From Bacteroidota bacterium (GTDB taxonomy: Bacteria > Bacteroidota > Bacteroidia > Bacteroidales > Lentimicrobiaceae), in contig JAEZDY010000010.1 in the NCBI GenBank assembly GCA_023417935.1, positions 62,001 to 126,000 on the forward strand: 64,000 bases of DNA, in the 5' to 3' direction. Under the pieces are notes generated by a model that was not told where the DNA came from, ran no database searches, and was given only the letters and a program-made list of their open reading frames with translations. Made by a program: the position numbers and the translations under genes. Below are positions 1 through 10,833 of the stretch, in pieces (within the stretch, counting starts at the first letter, position 1; each line of letters starts with the position of its first letter).

Positions 1-1
1 G

Positions 2-1429
2 AGCTTTCAGCGGCTATCAGCAACTGGAGAAAACTTTCCCACTGATCTGGAACAATCATGGTATCTTGATCAGGCACAGCTCATTAATCCTCTGTTGGTA
101 TCGGATGATGGTTTGAGGGAATATGGCCTCTCATACTTTGGCAGATTAGCCTACAATTTCAAGAATAAATATTTGCTATATGGAACATACCGTGCTGACG
201 GCAGTAACAAGTACCAGCAAAAATGGGGGTATTTCCCAACCGTTGGTGTAGGATGGGTTGTAACTGAAGAACCATTTTTCCCTAACATAAACGCAGTAAA
301 CTACTTTAAGATTCGCGCCAGCTGGGGCCAGCTTGGTAATGACAAGGTACCCGCCAGTGATGGAACCTATTCAACCAGAGTAACTAATTGGCCTATGGGT
401 GGTGTAGTATATCCCGGACACATTGTTTCAAGTTCATACTCAGAGCTAAAGTGGGAACTTACTGAGGAAACTAATGTTGGCTTTACTGCCCGCATGATTG
501 ATAATCACTTGTCGGCTGACTTTGATTATTTTATAAGAGATACAAAAAATGCAGCAACACCAGTTAAAACACCCGGTACCGGTGAATATTTCTACCGGCC
601 GGTAGGTACCATCCGAAATTCAGGCTTAGAGTTGGTACTTGACTGGACCAACAACGTTAGCGACAGGTTAAGTTATAGTGTTGGAGGAAATGTTTCAACA
701 TTGAAAAACGAGGCCATTGATCTATATGGACAAGAATATATTGATGCCGGCACTGCAGAGTTTCGCCAACGCACATACATTGGGGAGCCTTTGTTAGCTT
801 TTTATGGTCTTGAAGTAGCCGGTGTTTACCAAAATAATAATGAAATAGAGCAGGACCCTGTGGCTCTTGAGAATAACCTTGAACCAGGTGATTTCAAATA
901 TGTTGACCAGAATAACGATGGTAAAGTGAATGCTGATGACCGTGTAATTTTAGGGTCATATTTCCCTGATTTCATGTACGGCGGTTACATCAACATTAAA
1001 TTCATGAACTTTGACTTCTCCACAAGTTTCTACGGACAAGCAGGGAATAAGATATTAAATCGCCGTAGAGGTGAATTGATATGGACCCCTGATGGCAATA
1101 TTGATGCTGAACTTGCTGAGAACCGCTGGCATGGAGAGGGGACTTCAAATGAATACCCTTCATCCAAGGGTTTGCGCAAAGGATGGAATCAAAGCATGAG
1201 TGATTATTTCGTTCGGGACGGTTCCTTCTTCCGTATTCAGAATGCGCAATTAGGATATACATTCAAAAGCAGAGGAAATTTTCCAGAAACAAGGATTGCA
1301 TTTACTGCTGAAAGGCCTTTGTCAGTATTCTCCTATAATGGATTTACTCCAGAAGTTCCAAATGGCTGGGACCATCAAACATATCCAATTGCAGCAATAT
1401 ATACATTTAACCTGAATATTAAGTTCTGA
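2..1429 (+). CDS. SusC/RagA-type TonB-dependent outer-membrane transporter, C-terminal part
   Basis: C-terminal 475 residues of a SusC-family barrel that imports glycans or other large nutrients together with its SusD lid. The reading frame is open from base 2, so the gene begins upstream of the window. Seen: aromatic-rich alternating barrel strands, the loop YVDQNNDGKVNADD (about bases 900-940, Asp-rich and typical of this family), the GQAGNKILNRRR segment, and the terminal NLNIKF ending in Phe as outer-membrane barrels do. Stop TGA. The SusD gene follows 18 bases later, so they share an operon. The substrate cannot be told from this part. Confidence 0.95.
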   Translation, partial: SFQRLSATGENFPTDLEQSWYLDQAQLINPLLVSDDGLREYGLSYFGRLAYNFKNKYLLYGTYRADGSNKYQQKWGYFPTVGVGWVVTEEPFFPNINAVNYFKIRASWGQLGNDKVPASDGTYSTRVTNWPMGGVVYPGHIVSSSYSELKWELTEETNVGFTARMIDNHLSADFDYFIRDTKNAATPVKTPGTGEYFYRPVGTIRNSGLELVLDWTNNVSDRLSYSVGGNVSTLKNEAIDLYGQEYIDAGTAEFRQRTYIGEPLLAFYGLEVAGVYQNNNEIEQDPVALENNLEPGDFKYVDQNNDGKVNADDRVILGSYFPDFMYGGYINIKFMNFDFSTSFYGQAGNKILNRRRGELIWTPDGNIDAELAENRWHGEGTSNEYPSSKGLRKGWNQSMSDYFVRDGSFFRIQNAQLGYTFKSRGNFPETRIAFTAERPLSVFSYNGFTPEVPNGWDHQTYPIAAIYTFNLNIKF

Positions 1430-1447
1430 TCATTAAAACTTATAAAG

Positions 1448-2986
1448 ATGAAACCTATTAAAAACCATATATTCAGCTTGTTCACAGTTTTGATTCTCCT
1501 CGTATCCGGTGGATGTGAGAAGTTTCTTGATGAACCTGCCGAAAACAGAAAATTAACAGAAACTACTGACTATACCCTTACTGATAACATGGTAAGGCCA
1601 TTATTGGGTGCCTATTATGAGTTCAATAGCATTGAGTGGGAAAACATTCCGCTTATTGCTGTACGTGGTGATGATGTCAACGCAGGAGGACTTGGCGACC
1701 AGCAGGACTTTGCTGAAACTGACAAGTACAATTACAATAAAGACTACTGGATGTACAATTCACTGTTCCAGAATTTCTATCAAAATATGTTCTCAGCCCA
1801 TTCAGCAATGGAACAAATTGAATTGTACAAAGTGCATGCACCCAATAAAGCCCTTGCCGACCAATATATTGCTGAGGCAAAGGTACTTAATGCATGGTGG
1901 CTTTTCCAGGTAAGCAGGGTTTGGGGCGATTTACCTATTCCTACTAAATCAGATCCTGCGTTATTATTGATTGCACCACTTTCAACTAAAGATCAGATAA
2001 TGCAACAAATATCAGATTGGATGGATGAGGCAATCCCAAATCTCCCTGCCTTGAGGCCAAATGAACGCACTGATATTCCTGGAGGTGTTACAAAGTTTAC
2101 TGCATTGGCAATTAAGGCTTTGGCTAATCTTGAGCTTGGAACCACTGAAAAATATCAGGTTGTTGCTGATGCAACGGCCGAAATAATCAACTCAGGTAAG
2201 TTTTCGCTTGAGCCTGATTTTTATGAGTTGTTTAAGATTAAGGGTAAATTGAATAATGAAAATATTCTTGAGATGCAGTATTCTGACCTGGGTTTAGATG
2301 CAGGAGAGAATTATGCACACTTGTTTGCATTCTACGGACCCCAGGGTTGGGCACCTGCGGTTGCCGGCGCCTCTGAAGGCTGGGGTTTTTGGGAACCAAG
2401 CATGAAGTATATTAAATTTATGCTCGACCGGGATGAAACAGTAAGACTTGAAACAAGTGTTCTGTTCACAAATGCCGGAATTGATTCGTTAAAAACAGAT
2501 CCTAATTATGCCATCCTTCCATCATGGATTTCAAATACTACACGCTCAGGTGATATCCTTAATGATTATGCCCGTGCGATATTTGCCAGTGGGAAGCACT
2601 ATTTACCAAGTACTCAGTTAACTCCTGGTCGCACTGATTACGGAACCAATAAAAACTATCCCATTATCAGGTATTCAGAAATATTACTGATGTATGCTGA
2701 AGCATTGATGCATGGAGCTTCAGGAAGCGCCGGAAGTGCCGATGAAGCAGTTAATTTGGTGCGGGAACGGGCTGGCCTGAATGCAATATCAGGGGTTACA
2801 CTTGATCAGGTAATGGATGAAAAGTTAGCCGAACTTGCAATGGAAATGGGGCAGCGCTATTATGATATGGTCAGGTTGGGTCGGTATGATGAGTTAAGCT
2901 ACGAAGGCAGGACATTCCAGGAAGGAGATATTTTCTTACCATATCCCCAAAATCAGGTTGACCAGCTGCCAAGCCTTAAACAATAG
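1448..2986 (+). CDS. SusD/RagB family nutrient-binding lipoprotein
   Basis: 512-residue surface lipoprotein that caps the SusC channel and binds substrate. A short hydrophobic signal ends in the lipobox LVSGGC, with Cys23 as lipidation site. The SusD hallmarks are present: the helical RYSEILLMYAEALMHGA segment, an ERAGL motif and the C-terminal ELAMEMGQRYYDMVRLGR. Start ATG 1448 lies just after the SusC stop. It ends in TAG, which shows that the host uses TAG as a genuine stop. The specific ligand is not predictable. Confidence 0.96.
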   Translation: MKPIKNHIFSLFTVLILLVSGGCEKFLDEPAENRKLTETTDYTLTDNMVRPLLGAYYEFNSIEWENIPLIAVRGDDVNAGGLGDQQDFAETDKYNYNKDYWMYNSLFQNFYQNMFSAHSAMEQIELYKVHAPNKALADQYIAEAKVLNAWWLFQVSRVWGDLPIPTKSDPALLLIAPLSTKDQIMQQISDWMDEAIPNLPALRPNERTDIPGGVTKFTALAIKALANLELGTTEKYQVVADATAEIINSGKFSLEPDFYELFKIKGKLNNENILEMQYSDLGLDAGENYAHLFAFYGPQGWAPAVAGASEGWGFWEPSMKYIKFMLDRDETVRLETSVLFTNAGIDSLKTDPNYAILPSWISNTTRSGDILNDYARAIFASGKHYLPSTQLTPGRTDYGTNKNYPIIRYSEILLMYAEALMHGASGSAGSADEAVNLVRERAGLNAISGVTLDQVMDEKLAELAMEMGQRYYDMVRLGRYDELSYEGRTFQEGDIFLPYPQNQVDQLPSLKQ

Positions 2987-3014
2987 TGTATGATTAAATC
3001 TAAAAAGTAAAGAA

Positions 3015-4076
3015 ATGAAAGCTTTTAAAAATATATTTTATATAGGCATGGCAACAATGTTTCTTGTTGCATGCGAACCTGAACTTGATCCAATAACTTC
3101 AGTTAAACCGGCCGCTGACAGGGAAGACCCTGAACTAACCATTGAATTCCCAATTCGCGGTAAAGATGTACGGGTTCTTGAAGGTGGGAATACAACTGTA
3201 ACATTTAAGGTAACAGCATTGGATGATGTTGAACTTAAATCAGTGACCTTTAATCTTGATGGGACAGATATTGGCTCAGTAACAAGTTTCAAGGACTACA
3301 GAAGGGCATTAATAGAATTTCCGGTTGAAGATATGCCTGACGGCGACCATACACTAGTGGTTACAGCGGAAGATATGACCGGTAAATCCATCTCTGATGA
3401 TATATCATTCACAAAGATTACAGCCGAACCATGGGTGCCATTGGAGGGTGAAATTATTTATTTACCATTCGAAGGTGATCTTAAAGATGTTATTTCAGGA
3501 GATGCAGCAACTAAGGTTGGAGCACCTAAATTCTCAAGTGGCAAAATAGGTGATGCATATGCAGGTGCTGCTGATTCATATATTACATATCCAGCAACTG
3601 ACCTTGTAGCATCATCCACATTTGCTATTTCATTCTGGTATAAGCTAAATCCTCTACCTCCGAGAGGTGGTATAATTGCCATAAGCCCTGAAGGTGAAAG
3701 CCGGAATTCAGGATTCAGGATGGCACGTGAAAACAGTGGTGCCAATCAAAATCTCTTTGTCAATCTGGGGGTTGGTGATGCAGAATTATGGATGAACCCG
3801 TTCTATGTAGCAACACCCGGAACAGATTGGCTGCATATAGTAATTTCTGTTGACTCAGCAATGGCAACCATCTATGTAAATAATGAGGTGGCGCTTGAGG
3901 CCGCCTTGGCCAATCCGGTTGACTGGACAGGAGCTACATCCATCTCTATAGGCTCAGGAGCACCTAACTTTGTATATTGGGAGCATTTCTCTGATCTAAG
4001 TCTGTATGATGAAATGCATTTCTTTAATCGGCCACTTACACTTGAAGAGATTCAAAGGTTGTATGAGGCACTGTAA
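3015..4076 (+). CDS. Surface lipoprotein with Ig-like and LamG/concanavalin-like domains
   Basis: 353 residues. Signal peptide with lipobox LVAC (Cys20). Residues about 40-137 form an Ig-like beta domain (FKVTALDDVELKSVTF, VEDMPDGDHTLVVTAEDMTG). Residues about 145-350 look like a LamG jelly-roll (IIYLPFEGDLKD at its start, FAISFWYKLNP and WLHIVISVDS inside, the closing LYDEMHFFNRPLTLEEIQRLYE). Such proteins downstream of SusCD usually act as extra surface glycan-binding proteins. Third gene of the operon, 28 bases after SusD. Function is by fold only. Confidence 0.85.
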   Translation: MKAFKNIFYIGMATMFLVACEPELDPITSVKPAADREDPELTIEFPIRGKDVRVLEGGNTTVTFKVTALDDVELKSVTFNLDGTDIGSVTSFKDYRRALIEFPVEDMPDGDHTLVVTAEDMTGKSISDDISFTKITAEPWVPLEGEIIYLPFEGDLKDVISGDAATKVGAPKFSSGKIGDAYAGAADSYITYPATDLVASSTFAISFWYKLNPLPPRGGIIAISPEGESRNSGFRMARENSGANQNLFVNLGVGDAELWMNPFYVATPGTDWLHIVISVDSAMATIYVNNEVALEAALANPVDWTGATSISIGSGAPNFVYWEHFSDLSLYDEMHFFNRPLTLEEIQRLYEAL

Positions 4077-4167
4077 GTCCATAACTATCATTGAATGATG
4101 TATATAACAACGTATTCCTTACAGTAAGATTAAAAAATTATAATAAGACGTGTTTTGATATTCTATA

Positions 4168-4199
4168 AGAGACAGGGACAAACCCTGTCTCTTCGTTTT
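4168..4199 (+). terminator. Rho-independent terminator of the SusCD operon
   Basis: Perfect 10-bp stem AGAGACAGGG / CCCTGTCTCT with a 5-base loop (ACAAA), followed by TCGTTTT. It lies 92 bases after the lipoprotein stop. Confidence 0.85.
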
Positions 4200-4291
4200 A
4201 ATACCTTGTCCTGCCCTTTAGGATTATACTGATTCCCGCCGAACCTTAAGATTCAATGGGTTGTTTCATTTACAATCAATAACATAAAATT

Positions 4292-4978
4292 ATGAAAGGC
4301 ACAAAAGTTCTATTTGTTCTGTCAGGTCATCCCGTAAAGGGAAGTACAGGTAAACCCACAGGTTGGTATCTATCAGAAGCAGCACACCCCTGGAAAGTGT
4401 TGCATGAGGAAGGCATTGAGGTTGACTTCATGAGTCCCAGGGGAGGTAAACCCCCTGTTGACGGATTTAATTTAGAAGATCCAATTAATAAAGAATTTTG
4501 GGAAAACCCTGAAATTAAACAGAAGATAGAAAACACATTAACACCTGATCAGGTGAATATTAGTGATTATGCTGCAATCCATTTTGTTGGAGGACATGGA
4601 GCAATGTGGGATCTGCATGAAAACCATGAGATAGCAAAGTTAACCGGTGAACTTTATGATAACAAAGGCATTGTGTCAGCCGTATGCCATGGTCCCGCCG
4701 GATTAGTAAATGTAAAACTAAACAATGGTACATATCTGGTAGATGGTAAAACTATTGCTGCATATACAAACGCTGAGGAGGAAGCAGGTGGAATGACTGA
4801 TGTTGTGCCTTTTTTACTCGAGAGTAAATTAAAAGAAAGAGGTGCCAATCATGTTGCTGCTCCAAATAAAACAGAGAATGTAAAGGTTGATGAGCGTCTT
4901 GTAACCGGCCAGAACCCTGCCTCAGCAAAGTTGGTAGGGGAAAAGATACTCGAACTGCTAAAATCACAAAGGGTATAA
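4292..4978 (+). CDS. DJ-1/PfpI superfamily protein (Hsp31-like, glyoxalase III/deglycase type)
   Basis: 228-residue single-domain cytoplasmic protein of the class-I glutamine amidotransferase-like fold. The nucleophile elbow is VCHGP, Cys132 followed by His133. Glu29 in WYLSEAAHP matches the acidic partner conserved in Hsp31-type members. GGHGAMWD is the oxyanion-side loop. Family members act on methylglyoxal or glycated products, or as holding chaperones; the exact activity here is inferred. Single gene behind the SusCD terminator. Stop TAA. Confidence 0.88.
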   Translation: MKGTKVLFVLSGHPVKGSTGKPTGWYLSEAAHPWKVLHEEGIEVDFMSPRGGKPPVDGFNLEDPINKEFWENPEIKQKIENTLTPDQVNISDYAAIHFVGGHGAMWDLHENHEIAKLTGELYDNKGIVSAVCHGPAGLVNVKLNNGTYLVDGKTIAAYTNAEEEAGGMTDVVPFLLESKLKERGANHVAAPNKTENVKVDERLVTGQNPASAKLVGEKILELLKSQRV

Positions 4979-5075
4979 TTTCTATTACTGCCAGGTCATA
5001 TTCTACCGAAAATTATAATACTGCCAAGGCATACGCTACCGAAAATTATAATACTGTCAGGGCATACTCTACCGA
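4977..5075 (+). repeat. 33-bp tandem repeat, three imperfect copies
   Basis: Units of exactly 33 bases, each ending in TACCGA (ends at 5009, 5042, 5075) and containing ATACTGCCAAGGCATAC-like cores; a partial fourth unit follows to about 5090. Intergenic, between the PfpI stop and tRNA-Pro. No coding sense. Confidence 0.85.
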
Positions 5076-5207
5076 AATCAGGGCATGTCATGTCATTATT
5101 TTGACACATTCCCTCTAAAGTTTAAATACTTAACAATAATCCAGTCCATTCAAGGCGAATAGTTATCTATATCTGTTTAAAGTGGATATTCGGGCAAAAA
5201 AAGATTA

Positions 5208-5235
5208 TTTGCAGGTAGAAAAAATATTATTTTTG
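5208..5235 (+). promoter_or_regulatory. Bacteroidota-type promoter for tRNA-Pro
   Basis: TTTG at 5208-5211 and TATTTTTG (TAnnTTTG consensus) at 5228-5235, 44 bases before the tRNA. The spacing of 16 is slightly short for the usual consensus. Confidence 0.5.
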
Positions 5236-5278
5236 CATTGCTTAAGACCATTCGTCCAACACTTAAGACAGTATTATT

Positions 5279-5352
5279 CGGGATGTAGCGCAGCCTGGTA
5301 GCGTGCTTCGTTCGGGACGAAGAGGCCGGAGGTTCGAATCCTCTCATCCCGA
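5279..5352 (+). tRNA. tRNA-Pro(CGG), prophage integration target
   Basis: 74 nt cloverleaf. Acceptor CGGGATG/CATCCCG, anticodon stem CTTCG/CGAAG with loop TTCGGGA (anticodon CGG at 5313-5315), T-arm with GGTTCGAATCC, discriminator A. CCA is not encoded. Its last 28 bases belong to attL, so prophage insertion leaves the gene intact. Confidence 0.95.
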
Positions 5353-5360
5353 CAATTGCA
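5325..5360 (+). other. attL: 36-bp direct repeat in the tRNA-Pro 3' half
   Basis: Bases 5325-5360 (starting GCCGGAGGTTCG, ending CGACAATTGCA) are identical to 31722-31757. The repeat covers the T-arm and acceptor end of tRNA-Pro plus 8 bases beyond it, the usual site class for tyrosine integrases. The prophage lies between the copies. Confidence 0.95.
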
Positions 5361-5364
5361 TATA

Positions 5365-5397
5365 TAAACCCCTGTTCAACAGGGGTTTATTATTTTT
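5365..5397 (+). terminator. Phage-supplied terminator behind tRNA-Pro
   Basis: Perfect 10-bp stem TAAACCCCTG / CAGGGGTTTA, loop TTCAA, then TTATTTTTA. It starts 5 bases inside the prophage and replaces the host terminator displaced to 31758. Confidence 0.8.
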
Positions 5398-5471
5398 AGT
5401 AGATTAATTAGTAGACAAAAATATTTCTAATCACAACCAGTATATTTTTTTTGTGTGGTGCATATTTTTTA

Positions 5472-6977
5472 TTATGCAACCCTAGTTACTGTTATATATG
5501 AACCTGCTAACAACATACAAGAAGTTGTACCTACAGCAGCATAAGTAACGATTAAGTTTCCGTTTGTACTAGGTAAAATCATTCCTGTAATTTTTATCAT
5601 TCCGGTTGAAGCCTGTGAAGTCAAAAATCCATTTGATAGACTACCTAAAGTAGCTTTAACAGCTTTAGTTGCAGTTGTTGTTGTTGTTCCATAAGTCATT
5701 ATAGCACGTGGTGTTGAAGTTCCTGAATATCTAACACCAAAAGCATTACCACTAGTTCCAGTTCCAGATGTAGCAGCAATTACTGCTTCAAATTGATAAA
5801 CTCCACCACCTAACAATGGAACATTTAATAATGAATCAACAGCAGATGTCGAGGTGGTTGCAGCAGTATTACTAGATAAGTAATCATAAACAGTAGGAAT
5901 TGTACTACCACCTGCTGTGTTTAAAAATGATACTTCACTACTTGTTATATCACTGGTAATTGTAGTTCTCACCTGTGAAGGTGTTAATTCTGCAACAGTC
6001 CCATTAACACTAGCTGCTCTACCTAATAATCTATTTTGAGTACTTATATCTTGCATTTTGTCATAAGTAACAGCATCACTGTTAATTGTCCATACACTAC
6101 CAGTATCAGTAACAGTAATATCACCTTTATTTCCATTAGGAACACCTGTTACACCAGTATAATCAAATGTAAAAGCTAAGGAACCATCAACATTAGTTGC
6201 TGCAGATATAGTTAATTCAGGATTTACTGAATTAAAAGAAATTCCAGTATAACCTGAACCCCACTGTGTACCCATTATATCATATTTAGTACTACCAGTT
6301 ATACCTGCTTTCCAACTATAATAATTATCATAAGGTAATGCTGGTATGTCAGAAGCTACCAATGCTCTAAACGAAGGTGTACCTGAAGAACTAGCAGGTG
6401 AAGCTAATACCTTACCCTATGTTTGTGTAACAAGTGTAGCAGTTAAAGTTCCTGCAGTAGTTATCGGTGAACCTGAAACACTAAATATATTTGGCATTGA
6501 TAAACCTACTGAAGTTACAGTTCCTGAACCACTTCCACCAACTACATTTAATTGATTATTTATCACATCAAATTCTAAACCATTACCTATTCTAATATCT
6601 TCCCAAACACCATCAGTTGCAGATATTCTACCCATAAGTCTTTCAGCAGGAACCTGTATTGCAGGTTCAGCACCAATATCAGAGTAAGTTAAACTTCTTG
6701 TATTAACACCTGTAACATGTCCTTCAGTATTAACCTTAACCATAGATATTACATTGGCTCCTGTCAAGTCACTAGTAGGTGCATCTGTAAACCCTGTAGG
6801 GTGCGCATAACTAGATGAATCGTCAGTAGTCAGCAATCTCTTTTCTGTTCCTGCACTGTTTTTAATGTATAAGTTATCGTCTGTTTTTGGTGCTACAATT
6901 ACATAACCTGAATCCGGTGTAGATAACCCTGAATTCTTTTGTAGTTCCAAATCCGTATCAAATTTTTTAGTACTCAT
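5472..6977 (-). CDS. Phage tail fibre / receptor-binding protein (one recoded TAG)
   Basis: 501 residues when TAG at 6417-6419 is read as Gln; standard code splits it into 186- and 296-residue pieces. The join reads TLVTQT-Q-GKVLASPASS, followed by FRALVASDIPAL, which matches the repeated fibre motif (A/S-P-x-FRALVAxDIPAL) common in Bacteroidota phage fibres. N-terminus MSTKKFDTDLELQKNSGL probably attaches to the tail tip. Thr/Ser/Gly-rich beta repeats follow, and a compact C-terminal domain likely contacts the receptor. Last gene of the late transcript; stop TAA. Receptor unknown. Confidence 0.85.
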
Positions 6978-7007
6978 TATGTTTGATGTTTCAATAATTC
7001 AATCAAT

Positions 7008-7034
7008 GAAAATGCTGCATTAAGCAGCATTTTC
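7008..7034 (-). terminator. Hairpin between two fibre genes
   Basis: Perfect 11-bp stem GAAAATGCTGC / GCAGCATTTTC around ATTAA. The following U-tract is weak, so it may be a partial terminator or an RNA-stability hairpin. Confidence 0.5.
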
Positions 7035-7056
7035 AAATCTATTGGGTAACTCAAAA

Positions 7057-8250
7057 TTACCCTATTACTGTAGCAATTAAAGTATTAACTGCAGGTGCTA
7101 CATTGAAATTCAATACTACAGTATTTGCTGTAGGTGCTGTTACTTCACATTCTACCTGTTGAAATGGTGTTGAAGACTGGAATACCTGAACTATTACATA
7201 TTGGGTATTCAAATTGTGTGTAATTGTATAAGAAGTAGCAGAAGTTGCTAAAGCATACTGAAATTTCCTTGCATTTGATTGATTAGCACCTAAACCTAAG
7301 TTACCCTTTAAAGTAGCAGGTGTCACAGCTCTAGTTGTATCAGTTCCTGTATTAACTTCAGCTTGTGTTGCTAATTCAATTAAACCGGTTGCTGTTTCAG
7401 TTGCATTTCTATTATCCAAAGAATATTTTAATCCTGCTGGTGTTACTACTCTAGTAGTATCAGTTCCAGCAGAAGCTTCTGAAGTAGTTGCTAGTTCAAC
7501 AATACCTTTTACAGTTTCAGTAGCATCTACAATGTCAGGAATGTTTTTATTAATTAGTGTCCAGTGTGCTAAGGTTGTAGGTGAATCCTGTTTAGCAATT
7601 AGCATATCACCAACCTGAACAGCTTCAGTAAAGAAAGTACCTGCAACAGTTACTACATAAGTCCAACCTGTTTTAATTCCGGCTATTGGTGTACTGTCAA
7701 GCATTGGTGTGTTAGTAGCAGCATCATATCCACCTTTATAAACTAATCCACCAGTAATTGCAGTATTGATATCCGCAATTAATTGAAGAATCTTTGAAGC
7801 ACTAAATAGCTCAGTAGTTGATGTACTAGCATCATTGATAATTCTATGTTTAGTAACATCAGCAATGTGTGTGTCAATTTGCGCATGTGTATTAGTTCCC
7901 TTGTTAGCTAAATTAACGTGGTCAACAGCTTGAAACTTACCTGTAGTAGCACTATCAGCAACTAAAGCGTGTCCTGCTGTTGCACCTGAAATAGTATGTT
8001 CTGCACCTAATCCAACATTTGTTGCTATGATGTGTGCTATTGGTGTTCTTGCATCTGTAAGTCTAGGGTCATTGTCATTGATTAAATCAATCCAAGCAGT
8101 ACCATTGTGGTATCTAATTTTTTTAGTTGTGGTGTTATAGTAGAATCTAGATTCTGTACCTGTAGGGTCTGTTGCTAAATTCTCAATCTTTGCTGAAAGC
8201 AGTTGATTTAACGCTAAGTCAATATCACTTAAAAATACCTTTTTCTACAT
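7057..8250 (-). CDS. Phage tail fibre-like structural protein, second codon TAG
   Basis: 397 residues, beginning Met-(TAG=Gln)-KKVFLSDIDLALNQLLSA. The only in-frame ATG that opens the whole frame is 8248-8250, followed at once by TAG (8245-8247). No ATG, GTG or TTG occurs in frame again until 7704, so about 180 N-terminal residues can be made only if TAG is read through. ESRFYYNTTTKKIRYHNGTAW is a typical fibre/baseplate attachment motif. Repeated ATGLIELATQAEVNTGTDTT segments are the classic tail-fibre repeat. A GTATTTA motif lies 19 bases upstream of the start. Stop TAA. Confidence 0.85.
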
Positions 8251-8269
8251 TTCTTATGTGTTTTCTTAA

Positions 8270-8276
8270 TAAATAC
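8270..8276 (-). promoter_or_regulatory. GTATTTA upstream motif
   Basis: GTATTTA on the coding strand, 19 bases before the fibre-like gene start; one of ten such sites in the prophage. Confidence 0.5.
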
Positions 8277-8296
8277 GGTTAATGTGTTGAATCTAA

Positions 8297-8608
8297 TTAA
8301 TTAAGTGTCTAATTACCTGCAAAAGCAGCACTGAATAAAAGTTGAACTGTGTTCACATCAATGTGTCTAACTTCACCTTCTACTTCTGTTCCTGCTGTAT
8401 CAACTACTGTTACAGAAGGATATTTACCAAGATTGTGAACTATTGTCCAATCTGTTGAAGGTACACCCTGAGTATAGAAGTAGTTTTTGTCATTATTTGA
8501 AGAACTATTAGACTAACTTGCTTCAACTGAAATAACTGTTCCATCAGAATAAATTCTTTTGTTTCGTGGTATGTAAGGAACCAGTCTAGTGTTAATGTTT
8601 ACTGCCAT
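8297..8608 (-). CDS. Small phage tail/fibre-associated protein (recoded)
   Basis: 103 residues, start ATG 8608, stop TAA 8297. Two in-frame TAGs: 8513-8515 (VEAS-Q-SNSS) and 8309-8311, the latter only three codons before the TAA (FAGN-Q-TLN). The C-terminal half (DWTIVHNLGKYPSVTVVDTA, EGEVRHIDVNTVQLLFS) is the small beta domain often found in tail fibre and host-specificity proteins of Bacteroides siphophages. It lies between the tail-tip and fibre genes. Function inferred from domain and position. Confidence 0.75.
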
Positions 8609-8610
8609 TG

Positions 8611-10833
8611 TTACAAGGTGTTTATGTTGGTATTATCTTCAGACGTTTCTTGAATTATTAATTCATCTACTGCTTCTGCTATGTTTCTTGTTATACCAAT
8701 TATTGTAAATCTTTTACCGGGTAAATGATTACTATAAGTTAAGTATCCAATTAATGAATCAAGCTTATTTGTTGTTAAACTCAATTGAATGAACTGTTGA
8801 TTATAAGTACTGACTATTGACCTTAAAAGAAGATTTTCAATAGTGTGTGTTATTCCCTACCTACTAAATGCCATATGTGGTTCATAATATCCGTTATTAA
8901 GCTTTAGCATATTACCATTTTCACAAGGGAACTTCTAAGCATTAGTACCACAGTAAAGGGTTATTTCTTCACCTTCATTCTTAAACTGACTATTTAACGG
9001 CTAATTTGTGGAATCTCCAACAATTTCAATATCAACTTTCTTAACCTCTCTATTGTATTGGTCAAGTATTGTTAATTTGAATTCCTTCAATAACATGTTC
9101 CAGTAGAATCCGGTTGAAGTTCCCAAAGTACCATCTTTAAATTCAATTTGGTAGTCATATAACTTAATAAGAACCCTTCCTGAAACATTGTCAGGTAAAG
9201 TAATTATAAAATCAGATTCTAAAGCTTCAGCTGTAAAGTTTCCATATTCATCTTCAACAGGTTCTGCTTTATTCCATATTTTCAATTCAACATCTTTATC
9301 ATTCAATGCTTCACAGTCATCATAAGTAATCCAACCATTAGGTGAATGTGTGGTTACCTGTTGTTTTGGCACACTGAAGATATACATACTATCTCTTAGG
9401 TCACTTCCATCAACCCAAGTTCCAACAGCTTCAAACATGTCACCATTAGTATACTGGTTCAGGTGCTTCTTTTTTGAACCAATTTCATTGTCAATAATCA
9501 CTTCCATATGCAGCCTAATCTTTTCTATTGCCTAATCACTTGCTAAATCTGTTGGAACTAATCCTAAGTTTTCCCAAGTATGAGGGTGCAATTTCATTTC
9601 CAACTTCAACTTATAGTTAGAATTTCCGATAACATAAGGCAAATCCGGTTTATTGATAAATGATAGATGTTCAGAACTAATAAAGAATCCATCATTCTTA
9701 GGTTGAAAGCGTAAACCATTAACATTAACATTCTAGTTCTTAGCTCCTATTCCAAACATACTGATAAAGTTTGAACCATTATATTCATTCCAATATTCAG
9801 AATTCCAAAAAGTAGTCTGAAGATATCCATAGTTAGGATTACTGTAGTCTACCGGTAATTCCTGTTCAGTGAATGAATCTTCTTCAGAAGAATAATCTAT
9901 CACATTCTTTAACCGGTAATTGTTGTACTTAATCACCTGCTTATTGAATCCGGGTATAATAGAGAATGTTTGTCTATTATTACCAAATCCAATAACTGAC
10001 TAATCACCTATCAGAACATTCCTTGAATCAGTATACAAGTAATTGAACTATTCTTGCATATCAAAAACTTTAAAATTTCTCATTGAATCGGAACCACTCA
10101 TTAGATAATTATTGTCAGTAATGTACACACTACCATCATAGGTAAATATGAAAGCTCCTAAAGGTTGCAGGATTGATTCTAGAACTGTCCTTACTGATTC
10201 AGCTTCACCATCTTCATTATACCAGTTATCCGGGTTAGTGTAGATGTGGTGAAAGATAGTTTCTTCAAGTCCTATTGTAGTGTTTGGAATAGTGGTTGAC
10301 AATCCCACATACAATTTAGTATAAGGCAATCCAATTTTATAGAACACATTGAACATGGTTGTCCAGTTGGAACCAATGGTGTCAATTCTACTACCATCTG
10401 AAGTAACATAATTTAACCTGTCTAAAAGTGCTAATCCATCATTACCAGTGAAGTTGACCAAGTAATTATCATATTCATTAAAAGGTTCTTCATACATTTC
10501 ACTGTTAAGATAACCTAACCATCTTACTAGTTCTTGTGTGTAGATAGGTGTTATTTGAACAATCTCAATTAGCTTAACTTGATACTGAAACATATCAGCA
10601 GTTGACAGATTAATAAACTTCATTGAAGTATTGGATAGCAGGTTAAAGGAACAACCTGAACCCCTAACTGGTTGAAACAGACTATTTACTTCAGGATATT
10701 CAATAGTAAATGGATTGTTACCACCTCTAACTTCTTCAGGTGTTAAAGTGCCGGTTGTATCTTCTAAGATTTCAACCCTGAACTATTTATTATTGATATC
10801 CTTGAATGTGTAATAGTACTTGACTTGATACAT
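8611..10833 (-). CDS. Phage distal tail / tail-tip protein with eight recoded TAGs
   Basis: 740 residues when eight TAGs are read as Gln (10783, 10048, 10000, 9730, 9532, 9001, 8935, 8857, lowest base of each). Standard code breaks it into at least six fragments, all in one frame with no TAA or TGA until 8611. N-terminus MYQVKYYYTFKDINNKQFRV. Placed directly after the tape measure, where Dit/tail-tip proteins sit in siphoviruses. Its ATG overlaps the tape-measure TGA in TGATG, so the two are translationally coupled. No catalytic motif was seen. The tail-tip call rests mainly on position and size. Confidence 0.8.

Noticed and set aside
6346..6555. Plus-strand open frames inside the prophage late genes (e.g. 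6346-6555, 11251-11439, 18095-18361)
   Set aside because: They are antisense shadows of recoded minus-strand genes with conserved domains and have no start signals of their own.
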